The position numbers and the translations under genes are program-made. Under the pieces are notes generated by a model. It was not told where the DNA came from, did not search any database, and was given only the letters and a program-made list of their open reading frames with translations. Source: Candidatus Brocadiia bacterium (lineage in GTDB: Bacteria; Planctomycetota; MHYJ01; WSZJ01). From it: DNA of 5,652 bases. The DNA lies in NCBI GenBank assembly GCA_013360825.1, contig JABWAY010000269.1:1-5652 (forward strand), read 5' to 3'. Positions 1 to 5,528 of the stretch are shown piece by piece; the stretch's first letter is position 1; each line of letters opens with the position of its first letter.

Positions 1-1602
1 GCGCGCCGCGCGGACCTCCTCGGCAGCCCGGCCTCCGCGACGCTGCTCTTCGCCGCCGAACTCGAGGACGCCCGGGACCGCCTCCGGGACGCGCTTCGCG
101 ACGATCCGCAGAACTTCGAAGCCCACGTCCTCATGGCGCGCACGCTCCGTCCCCTCCTGGAAACCGACGCCGCCCGCCGGGCCGCCGAGGCCGCGCTCAG
201 GCTCCGTCCCGCCGATCCGGATGCCCTCTGGGAGGCGATTCTCCTCGACGTCCACCGCTTCGAACTGGCCCAGGGCGACGCCTACGACGTGGATTTCTCC
301 GGCACACGCACGCTGGGGCCGGTCGCGACCGTCCGCTATGTGGAGTCCATGTCCCCGGAGCAGCACGCGGCCCTCGAGAAAATCAGGTCGGACATCTCCG
401 CACTCGCCGCCGGCCTGCCCCCCTCCCGCGCCGCCCACGCCCGCGCCTTCCTCCAGCGCCTCGAGGGGCGCTACGAGGACGCCCTCGCCTCCTGCGAAGC
501 CGCCCTGGCGGAAGACCCCCACCTGTTCGAAGCCCTCCGCCTCCGCGCCTCGATCCTGGCGGCCCTCCGGCGGCCGGAAGCGCTCGCGGCGCACCGCGTG
601 CTGTCCTCCGTGCTCCCGGAGGACCCGTTCCTGCTCCTCACCCTCGCGGACCTGGAGGACTCCCTCCCCGCGGGGATGCTCGCCATCGACCGTGCCGAGC
701 GGCTCTTCTCCAGCCCGGACCTGGCCCGGTACCACCGGGCCACCCTCCTGCTCCGGTTCGACCGCCCTCGTGAGGCCGCCGCGATCGCGCGCGCCCTGAC
801 CCGCGAGAACCCCCTGTACGGCCCCAACTGGGAAGTCCTCCACGTTGCCGGCTACCTCCTGGGGGACTGGGAAGAAGCGGACGCGGCGCTGGTTTCCTGG
901 GGAGAACAGGGCGGACAGCTGCAGCCGATCTGGTGGAGCGTGGCCGGGTCCCGGCACGCCGAAATGGGGAGGTTCGGGGAGGCCGTGGAGGCGTTCGCCC
1001 GCGCGGTGGAGATGGCCCCTGGATTCGCGGTCTGCCGCTGGGGGCTCGGCCGATCGAGGATCCTCAACGGCGAGGTCGCGCGCGGCGTGGAGGATCTGTT
1101 CGACGCGGTCGCCGCCGGCAACCTGGACGACCGGGCGCGGCGGGCGCTGGAGGCCCAGCGCGCGACGATGGAGAAGTCGGTGAAGAAACTCAAGACGCCG
1201 CGCGAACAGGCGAAGTTCGCGGAGGGAATCGCCTTTCTCCTCCGGATGAGCCTGGCGGAGGACGCTCCCCCGGAACGGACCGAGCAGTACGGAGCGTCGA
1301 TCGCGACGCTGCACAACCTGGCGTTCGCCCTGTACGAGAAGGCCGGTGCCTGGAAGGACGCGCTCCGGCTCATTCCGACGGCGTCGCTTCCAGGGGTCGA
1401 CCGACCCTGGATGCCGGACTACCGCATCGCGCGGATCGAGGCGGCGCAGGGCCGGGCTGCTCAGGCGGCACAGGCGCTGCGTGCGGCGCGGGACCGCGGG
1501 ATGGAGTCGCTCGGGGCCGTCCGCGGGCACCCGGCATTTGCGGCGTTTCTGAAAAGCCCCGAGCATGCCGAGCTTGAGAAGGAATTCGCGGAGCCGCGCT
1601 GA
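1..1602 (+). CDS. TPR-repeat protein, 5' end outside window
   Basis: The frame is open from base 1 to the TGA at 1600-1602, giving 533 visible residues. The ATG at 133 is probably internal, because the 44 residues before it already read as a TPR helix pair (ELEDARDRLRDALRDDPQNF) running without a break into the next unit. Further TPR-like helix pairs are visible, numbered from the first visible residue: about 57-83, 156-187 (GRYEDALASCEAALAEDP), 253-275 and 324-357, the last being the most canonical (RFGEAVEAFARAVEMAPGF). Residues 92-125 form a non-TPR insertion (YDVDFSGTRT region) and 384-400 are a charged Lys-rich linker. The C-terminus (GHPAFAAFLKSPEHAELEKE) resembles the closing segment of many TPR proteins. 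TPR arrays are protein-binding superhelices; no catalytic domain or membrane segment is visible in this part. The partner is unknown. It converges on the glycosyltransferase-kinase unit, so it is not in that operon. Confidence 0.88.
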   Translation, partial: ARRADLLGSPASATLLFAAELEDARDRLRDALRDDPQNFEAHVLMARTLRPLLETDAARRAAEAALRLRPADPDALWEAILLDVHRFELAQGDAYDVDFSGTRTLGPVATVRYVESMSPEQHAALEKIRSDISALAAGLPPSRAAHARAFLQRLEGRYEDALASCEAALAEDPHLFEALRLRASILAALRRPEALAAHRVLSSVLPEDPFLLLTLADLEDSLPAGMLAIDRAERLFSSPDLARYHRATLLLRFDRPREAAAIARALTRENPLYGPNWEVLHVAGYLLGDWEEADAALVSWGEQGGQLQPIWWSVAGSRHAEMGRFGEAVEAFARAVEMAPGFAVCRWGLGRSRILNGEVARGVEDLFDAVAAGNLDDRARRALEAQRATMEKSVKKLKTPREQAKFAEGIAFLLRMSLAEDAPPERTEQYGASIATLHNLAFALYEKAGAWKDALRLIPTASLPGVDRPWMPDYRIARIEAAQGRAAQAAQALRAARDRGMESLGAVRGHPAFAAFLKSPEHAELEKEFAEPR

Positions 1603-1628
1603 GCAGCGCCCCTCCCCGGGTCCCGACC

Positions 1629-2285
1629 TCAGTCCAGCCGGTCCTTCACGTTCTTGCGGCGGAACTTGATCACCCAGAATTTCCTCATCCGGTCGAACGA
1701 CCGCAGCGCTTCCTTTTCCTCCTCCGTCACGTCGGCCGGCGTCACGCGGTTCTTGAGCTTGAGGACGGCCGTGCGGTCGACCAGTTTCATGAGACGGAAG
1801 ACCCGGCCGTCGCGGCTGAAGTGCATCGAGCTCGCGAAGTCGATCAGCGCGGCCCGTCCCTCGGAGTCGATGAGGACGTTCTTGCGCTGCCGGAGGTCGA
1901 GGTGGACGACTCCGCGGGCGTGCATGGCGTCGACCAGGGCGAGCAGGTCGGCGAAGATTCCCGGGGGGAGGTCGGCGGGCGGGACCTTGTACACGGGCCT
2001 GGCGTCCACGAACGACATCACGAACGCGTTCCGGTCGACGGTGGCGAGCAGCTGAGGGACGCCCGGGAGCCCGATCAGGCGGCGCAGGATCCCGGTCTCG
2101 CGGCGCACGAGCGGCCATCCGATTGCGAGACGGGTCGGGAGCGGGCGATCGGCCCAGTCCTTGAGCACCGCCGGCCGGCCGTCCAGCTCGAGCAGCCGGA
2201 CCTCCGGGGCGTTCCATTTCCCCGGCCGGAGCACGCGGACGGTCAGCCGCCCGAGCTGTTCGCGGGGGAGCCTGACCGGCGTCAT
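1629..2285 (-). CDS. Small LPS-kinase-like (KdkA/RIO-like fold) kinase
   Basis: A 218-residue protein kinase-fold domain with almost nothing else. Visible motifs are beta3 Lys42 (AVLKDW), alphaC Glu63 (RRETGIL), the catalytic loop HLDLRQRKNVLID with His128, Asp130 and Asn136, and the metal-binding Asp149-Phe150 (ALIDFASS), where Ala replaces the usual Gly of DFG. No eukaryotic-type Gly-rich loop, activation segment or full C-lobe is present. This compact layout matches the bacterial Kdo/heptose kinase and RIO-like group, which phosphorylate lipopolysaccharide sugars or other small acceptors rather than proteins. The C-terminal tail (RKFWVIKFRRKNVKDRLD) is strongly basic and could bind acidic membrane lipids. 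The ATG (2285-2283) overlaps the TGA of the upstream glycosyltransferase in an ATGA junction. Only a weak AGGG lies upstream, which fits translational coupling. A longer open frame exists upstream, but that part is antisense-type Arg/Pro-rich translation lying over the glycosyltransferase gene. Fold assignment is confident; substrate is inferred from the neighbours. Confidence 0.85.
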   Translation of the reverse strand: MTPVRLPREQLGRLTVRVLRPGKWNAPEVRLLELDGRPAVLKDWADRPLPTRLAIGWPLVRRETGILRRLIGLPGVPQLLATVDRNAFVMSFVDARPVYKVPPADLPPGIFADLLALVDAMHARGVVHLDLRQRKNVLIDSEGRAALIDFASSMHFSRDGRVFRLMKLVDRTAVLKLKNRVTPADVTEEEKEALRSFDRMRKFWVIKFRRKNVKDRLD

Positions 2286-3277
2286 GTCGCCCTGCGCAGC
2301 GACAGGAGGAGTTCTGCGAGGCGGGGTCCGTGGGTCTGGAGCGAGTAGTCGCGGGCGACGGTCTCCCGTGCGGCGTCGCCGAGACGGTCGCGCATCGCGG
2401 CGTCGGCGGCCAGGCGGCCGATCGCCACGGCCCACTCCTCCGGTTCGCGGGCGAGAAAGCCGTTCACGCCCGGGGCCACGATGTCCTCGTGGGCGCCGAC
2501 GGGAGACGCCACGCAGGGAACGCGGGCGGCCATGCACTGCAGCAGCTTCGTCGCGCACTTTCCGCGGCTCCAGGGGTCGTCCGGGAGAGGGGCGAGGCCG
2601 ATGTCGAAGGAGGCGACGTCCGCTCCCTCGTCCGCCTCCGCCCAGGGTTTCCGGACGACGGGAACGGGGCAGTCCGCCGGAAACTCGTTGCAGACGACCT
2701 TGAGTTCCACGTCCACGCCGCGGGACCTGAGGAGGGCGAGCGCCGGGTCGAGGGTCCGGAGGAACGGGAGCGATTTCCGGCCGCCGATCCAGCCGAGGAC
2801 GACCCGCCCCGCCGTCCGCGCGGGACCGCGGGGGTGGTAGCGGCGCATGTCCATCGACGTCGGCAGGATCACGACGCGCGGGCAGTGCTGCGCGGCCATC
2901 CCGGCCAGATACCGGTTTCCCGCGGTGACGGCGTCGCTGGCCGCGCACATGCTCTCGAACCGCCTCATCCTCGCCGGCGCGTCCGGGGACTCGTGCCGGC
3001 TGGAGGCGAACATCACGGCGTCGTCCACGTCGTAGATGACGCGGGCCCCGCCGGCCTTCAGCCGCTCGACCGGCCAGCGGGGCGCGCGCTTCTTCTGGAA
3101 AAAAATGACGTCGGCGGTGCGCCGCTGCCTCAGGACCCCGATCCAGGCGGGGATCGACCGCGGGTAGTCCCGGACTTCGCACTCGATCCCGGCGGCCCGG
3201 AGGCCGTCGAGGTACATGAGCACCCGGTACCGGCTGGCGGGCTGGGTCTGGCCCTGGATGAGGAAGAGAGCCTTCAT
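2282..3277 (-). CDS. GT-B glycosyltransferase, divergent GT4-like
   Basis: 331 residues with the two-domain GT-B plan. The N-domain begins MKALFLIQGQ, followed by the SRYRVLMYLDGLRAAG segment (residues 16-30) common in GT4-like enzymes acting on surface polysaccharides, and by IYDVDDAVMF (81-90). The C-domain begins near VVLGWIGG (159-166) and contains DIGLAPLPDD (225-234), GKCATKLLQCMA (239-250) and VASPVGAHEDIVAPGVNGFL (256-275), which form the nucleotide-sugar site. The usual GT4 EX7E pair is not acidic here: the aligned positions are Gly239 and Gln247. It would transfer an activated sugar to a glycan or glycolipid on the cytoplasmic face of the inner membrane; donor and acceptor are unknown. 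The ATG overlaps the stop of the preceding glycosyltransferase (ATGA at 3274-3277), and no Shine-Dalgarno sequence is seen, so translation probably depends on coupling. Its own stop overlaps the kinase start in the same way. Confidence 0.88.
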   Translation of the reverse strand: MKALFLIQGQTQPASRYRVLMYLDGLRAAGIECEVRDYPRSIPAWIGVLRQRRTADVIFFQKKRAPRWPVERLKAGGARVIYDVDDAVMFASSRHESPDAPARMRRFESMCAASDAVTAGNRYLAGMAAQHCPRVVILPTSMDMRRYHPRGPARTAGRVVLGWIGGRKSLPFLRTLDPALALLRSRGVDVELKVVCNEFPADCPVPVVRKPWAEADEGADVASFDIGLAPLPDDPWSRGKCATKLLQCMAARVPCVASPVGAHEDIVAPGVNGFLAREPEEWAVAIGRLAADAAMRDRLGDAARETVARDYSLQTHGPRLAELLLSLRRAT

Positions 3278-4416
3278 CGGCGCGGCCCGAGGGCGACGAC
3301 GCGTGTGTAGAACGCGTCGATCGCCGCGGCCTGCGTCGCGGGCGAAAATCGGCGGAGCGCATCCTCGCGCGCGGCGCGGCCGAGGCGGGCCCGCAGGTCC
3401 GGGTCGGTGGCCAGCCGGACCATCGCCGCCGCCAGATTCTCCGGCGTGTCGTCGACGATCAGCCCGGTTTCCCCGTCGCGGACAAGTTCCGGGAGGAGCC
3501 CGCGGCGCGCGGCGATCACCGGCTTCCCCATCGCCATCGCCTCCCGGACCGCCCGGCAGGAACCGTCGGAGCCGGGAACGAGGAAGACCTTGAAGTCGAT
3601 CGCGCCCAGGACGTCGACGAAATCCGCGCCGCGGTAGCCGGCGAAGACGACGCGATCCTGAATGCCGAGTTTCTTCGCGGGCTCGACGGCGACGGCGTCG
3701 CGATGGGTTCCGCGGCCGACCGCGAGGAGTCGAAGGGCCGGGACCTGCGCGCCGGCGATCTTCATCGCCTGCATCAGCTCGCCGAACCTCCGGTGGCGCT
3801 GCATCCGGGCGACGATCCCCGCCACGATCGCGTCACCGGGAAGCCCGAGCTCCGCCCGGGCGGGTCGGGCGCGGGAGGGGTCGAACTTCTCCAGGTCCAC
3901 CGCGCCCTCGACACAGAGCGTGCGCTCGGGCGGGAGACGGAAATTCTCGATGTCCTCCCGGAGCCCGGCCGGGGTGCAGGTGATCCACCCGTCGACGTAG
4001 AGCTTCATCAGGATCTTCGATCCGAACCCGGGCTCGTACGCGGTCCCCCGGTGATAACTCCGGACGATCACGGGCGGGGTCTTCGCGCGGCGCGACGCCC
4101 AGCCGCCGAGGACATGATCGTGCGACGCGTGCACGTGCACCACGTCGACCTGCGAATGCTCGACGAACTTCCGGATCTTCCGCGTGTCGGCCAGGTTGTC
4201 CCGGAAATTCAGGTACTTGTTCAGCGCGAACAGGTGAAGCGGCTCGAGCCCGCGCTGCCGCGCCCGGTCGTCGAGCGCCGCGATCTCCCCCGGGCCGGCC
4301 TTCCTCGAGGCGAGCCAGACCTCGTGGCCCCGCTCACGGAGCGCCACGCAGAGGTTGACGGTCGGCTCCGCCGGACCGGTCCACTTGTGGTCGCCGAAAA
4401 TGTGGAGGATGCGCAC
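3274..4416 (-). CDS. GT4-family GT-B glycosyltransferase, GTG start
   Basis: 380 residues from the GTG at 4416-4414. The protein opens directly on the first Rossmann strand (VRILHIFGDHKWTG), followed by the helix PTVNLCVALRERGHEVWLAS. Other landmarks are VDVVHVHASHDHVLGG (about 90-105), GIVARMQRHRRFGELMQA at the start of the C-domain (about 200-217), GRVVFAGY-like IQDRVVFAGYRG (about 252-263), and the nucleotide-sugar site VPGSDGSCRAVREAMAMG (280-297) with GLIVDDTPENLA after it. The EX7E pair is Asp284-X7-Glu292, so the first acid is Asp. The frame stays open to an ATG at 4545, but the added 43 residues are Pro/Arg/Gly-rich without family resemblance and would cover a strong inverted repeat (4499-4532), so the GTG is preferred. 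No Shine-Dalgarno sequence precedes the GTG; a -10-like box suggests leaderless translation. First gene of the coupled three-gene unit. The exact sugar and acceptor are unknown. Confidence 0.88.
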   Translation of the reverse strand: MRILHIFGDHKWTGPAEPTVNLCVALRERGHEVWLASRKAGPGEIAALDDRARQRGLEPLHLFALNKYLNFRDNLADTRKIRKFVEHSQVDVVHVHASHDHVLGGWASRRAKTPPVIVRSYHRGTAYEPGFGSKILMKLYVDGWITCTPAGLREDIENFRLPPERTLCVEGAVDLEKFDPSRARPARAELGLPGDAIVAGIVARMQRHRRFGELMQAMKIAGAQVPALRLLAVGRGTHRDAVAVEPAKKLGIQDRVVFAGYRGADFVDVLGAIDFKVFLVPGSDGSCRAVREAMAMGKPVIAARRGLLPELVRDGETGLIVDDTPENLAAAMVRLATDPDLRARLGRAAREDALRRFSPATQAAAIDAFYTRVVALGPRR

Positions 4417-4422
4417 AGCGGC

Positions 4423-4428
4423 ATTAGA
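4423..4428 (-). promoter_or_regulatory. Candidate -10 box for a leaderless glycosyltransferase operon
   Basis: On the minus strand TCTAAT matches 5 of 6 positions of TATAAT and is the only AT-rich island near the operon start. Its last base is seven nucleotides upstream of the first base of the GTG, so transcription starting at the normal distance would begin on the GTG itself. That agrees with the absence of a Shine-Dalgarno sequence. A -35 at 17-bp spacing (TGGCGC) is poor, so this rests on the -10 and its exact placement. Confidence 0.33.
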
Positions 4429-4498
4429 CCCGTCCGGGGGAAGGCGCGCCAGCATCGGGGCGCGGGGGCAGGGCGGGGCCGCGCCGGATCGGTGCCTC

Positions 4499-4532
4499 GC
4501 CGGCCCGGGCCGTTTCGGGTTGCCGGGCCGGC
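4499..4532. repeat. Perfect 10-bp inverted repeat with 14-nt loop
   Basis: The arms GCCGGCCCGG (4499-4508) and CCGGGCCGGC (4523-4532) are exact reverse complements separated by 14 bases. All ten pairs are G-C, so an RNA hairpin would be very stable on either strand. It lies 82 bases upstream of the glycosyltransferase GTG and over 200 bases past the peroxiredoxin stop. No T-run follows on either strand. It may block read-through from the peroxiredoxin gene or be a protein-binding dyad; the sequence does not decide. Confidence 0.55.
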
Positions 4533-4598
4533 TCCCGCACGGCACGCCGCGCCCTCCGGGGACAAACGACGTTCAGGATCCCCCGCTCGGTGGGTGAA

Positions 4599-4646
4599 CG
4601 GACTCCACCCTCATCCCCGGCTCGAACCGGGAGACGGCGGAGTTCG
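4599..4646. repeat. REP-like imperfect palindrome, 48 nt
   Basis: Outer arms at 4599-4609 and 4636-4646 pair at ten of eleven positions on the plus strand, counting one G-U and with one A-C mismatch. They enclose an inner hairpin with a perfect 5-bp CCCGG/CCGGG stem (4616-4620 with 4627-4631) and the loop CTCGAA. The segment CCACCCTCATCCCC (4606-4618) resembles the CCCTCATCCCC-type start of intergenic palindromic repeats common in GC-rich bacterial genomes, a resemblance from memory. Whether it is repeated elsewhere cannot be seen from one copy. Confidence 0.4.
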
Positions 4647-4658
4647 CCCCCATCTGCG

Positions 4659-4684
4659 CCCAGGCCCGCTCACCACGGCCCGGG
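4659..4684 (-). terminator. Possible weak terminator hairpin after peroxiredoxin
   Basis: In the minus-strand RNA, CCCGGGCC and GGCCUGGG pair over 8 bp with one G-U, around a 10-nt loop. It begins about 60 bases past the peroxiredoxin stop. There is no U-tract, so it is at best a factor-assisted terminator or an RNA-stabilising 3' structure. In sequence this GC-rich, some stems arise by chance. Confidence 0.25.
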
Positions 4685-4744
4685 AGGCGCGCCGAAGCCC
4701 CTGGAGCCGGAGACCCCACGCCCACCGCCCGCACCCGGCCCGGC

Positions 4745-5431
4745 TCAGACCGACTTCTTCACCAGATAGAAGTCCATCCGCTCCACGCCCTGCAGCGCCG
4801 CGCGCGCATCGACGTCCGCGACGGTCTTCGGCGGCGGCACGATGACCTGCTCCCCCGGCTTCCAGTTCACCGGGCAGGCGACCGCATGCTTGTCAGCACA
4901 CTGCAGCGCGTCGATCAGGCGCAGGATCTCGTCGACGTTCCGGCCGACGTTCAGCGGATAGTAGATGATCGCCCGGATCACCCGCTTCGGATCGATCACG
5001 AACACCGCCCGGACCGTCGCCGTCGCGCTCTGCCCGGGATGCAGCATCCCGAACTTCCCCGCCACCGCCCCGTTGCTGTCGGCGACGAGCGGGAAATCCA
5101 GCTTCACGTTGAACAGCTTCTGGAGATTCTCGCGCCAGGCGAGGTGGGAGTGAATGGAGTCGATGGAAACCCCCAGCAGCGCCGTGTTGCGCTTGTCGAA
5201 CTCCGCCTGCCGCCGGGCGAATTCACTGATCTCGGTGGAACAGACCGGAGTGAAATCCGCCGGGTGCGAGAACAGCATGATCCACTTCCCCTCCGACCAG
5301 CGCGACAGCGTCAGCTCTCCATGCGTCGTGACCGCCGTGAAGTCCGGGGCCGCATCCCCGATGCGCGGGATCGTGCCGGACGGGGTCGAGGTCGGTGCGG
5401 CGGCGGACGTGTCGGGGGTACAGCCGCTCAT
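4745..5431 (-). CDS. Prx6-type peroxiredoxin
   Basis: A 228-residue thiol peroxidase that reduces hydrogen peroxide and organic hydroperoxides. Residues 22-60 (PRIGDAAPDFTA onward) are the usual AhpC/TSA start. The peroxidatic site SHPADFTPVCSTE has the PXXXTXXC signature with Pro57, Thr61 and Cys64, and Arg141 (VRAVFVID) is the expected active-site arginine. The C-terminal domain (VNWKPGEQVIVPPPKTV, 188-204) marks the Prx6 subfamily, and length fits it. Two more cysteines, Cys178 and Cys186, lie just before that segment and could act as resolving or disulfide-forming residues, unlike strict 1-Cys enzymes. About 20 residues (MSGCTPDTSAAAPTSTPSGT) precede the family core; Prx6 proteins usually start at the core. 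They look like a lipoprotein lipobox plus linker, but no signal peptide is encoded. The ATG is the only possible start: an in-frame TGA lies four codons upstream and no alternative start codon occurs before the core. Transcribed from its own candidate promoter. Confidence 0.95.
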   Translation of the reverse strand: MSGCTPDTSAAAPTSTPSGTIPRIGDAAPDFTAVTTHGELTLSRWSEGKWIMLFSHPADFTPVCSTEISEFARRQAEFDKRNTALLGVSIDSIHSHLAWRENLQKLFNVKLDFPLVADSNGAVAGKFGMLHPGQSATATVRAVFVIDPKRVIRAIIYYPLNVGRNVDEILRLIDALQCADKHAVACPVNWKPGEQVIVPPPKTVADVDARAALQGVERMDFYLVKKSV

Positions 5432-5438
5432 GGGAGGG

Positions 5439-5445
5439 TCCTTTC
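5439..5445 (-). promoter_or_regulatory. Ribosome binding site of peroxiredoxin
   Basis: The minus strand reads GAAAGGA, ending seven bases before the ATG at 5431, which is standard spacing for a purine-rich Shine-Dalgarno sequence. This supports the ATG and therefore the reality of the unusual N-terminal extension. It contrasts with the three-gene unit, where no comparable site precedes any start. Confidence 0.6.
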
Positions 5446-5469
5446 AGCAGGAGTGATGTGGGGCCGGGC

Positions 5470-5498
5470 AGTAAACAACTCCCCCGGAACTGCGTCCA
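5470..5498 (-). promoter_or_regulatory. Candidate sigma70-type promoter of peroxiredoxin
   Basis: On the minus strand TGGACG (5498-5493) and TTTACT (5475-5470) each match 4 of 6 consensus positions and are exactly 17 bp apart. Transcription would start near 5463, leaving a leader of about 30 bases that contains the ribosome binding site. The local AT-richness of the -10 region stands out in this GC-rich window. Confidence 0.38.
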
Positions 5499-5507
5499 GC
5501 CTGACTT

Positions 5508-5519
5508 GCGCCCGGGCGC
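5508..5519. repeat. 12-bp perfect palindrome upstream of peroxiredoxin promoter
   Basis: GCGCCCGGGCGC is its own reverse complement. Its centre is about 50 bases upstream of the inferred transcription start and its edge is 9 bp from the -35 element, a position where a regulator could bind. It is also 10-20 bases past the stop of the upstream partial gene, so a short 3' hairpin is an alternative. All G-C palindromes are partly expected by chance here. Confidence 0.3.
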
Positions 5520-5528
5520 GCAGACCGT

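Larger units (their letters stand above)
4417..4744. other. Hairpin-rich non-coding gap
   Basis: This 328-base gap lies between the peroxiredoxin stop and the first glycosyltransferase start, both on the minus strand. Open frames here translate to Pro/Arg/Gly-rich sequence with no family resemblance. What it does hold is a series of dyad structures (4499-4532, 4599-4646, 4659-4684) and a -10-like box next to the operon. No U-tract follows any of the hairpins, so none is a textbook intrinsic terminator. The gap likely combines the 3' region of the peroxiredoxin transcript, a possible repeat element and the operon promoter. Confidence 0.6.

Noticed and set aside
2330..3310. Plus-strand 326-residue open frame
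   Set aside because: It lies antisense to a well-supported glycosyltransferase and shows no domain pattern; long antisense frames are expected at this GC content.
1629..3362. Single 577-residue minus-strand protein ending in the kinase domain
   Set aside because: The upstream 359 residues are Arg/Pro/Gly-rich shadow translation over the glycosyltransferase gene in another frame; the kinase domain starts cleanly at the ATG at 2285.
4417..4545. 43-residue N-terminal extension of the first glycosyltransferase from ATG 4545
   Set aside because: Pro/Arg/Gly-rich, no ribosome binding site, covers a strong inverted repeat, and the family fold begins exactly at the GTG.
4612..4632. tRNA T-arm-like sequence on the minus strand (GGTTCGAGCC)
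   Set aside because: The T-loop consensus is met, but the stem has a mismatch, no matching acceptor or anticodon arm is found at the right distances, and no CCA follows. It is part of the palindrome.
3703..4845. Plus-strand 380-residue open frame
   Set aside because: It is antisense to the first glycosyltransferase, runs through the hairpin-rich gap into the peroxiredoxin gene, and its translation is compositionally biased without any motif.
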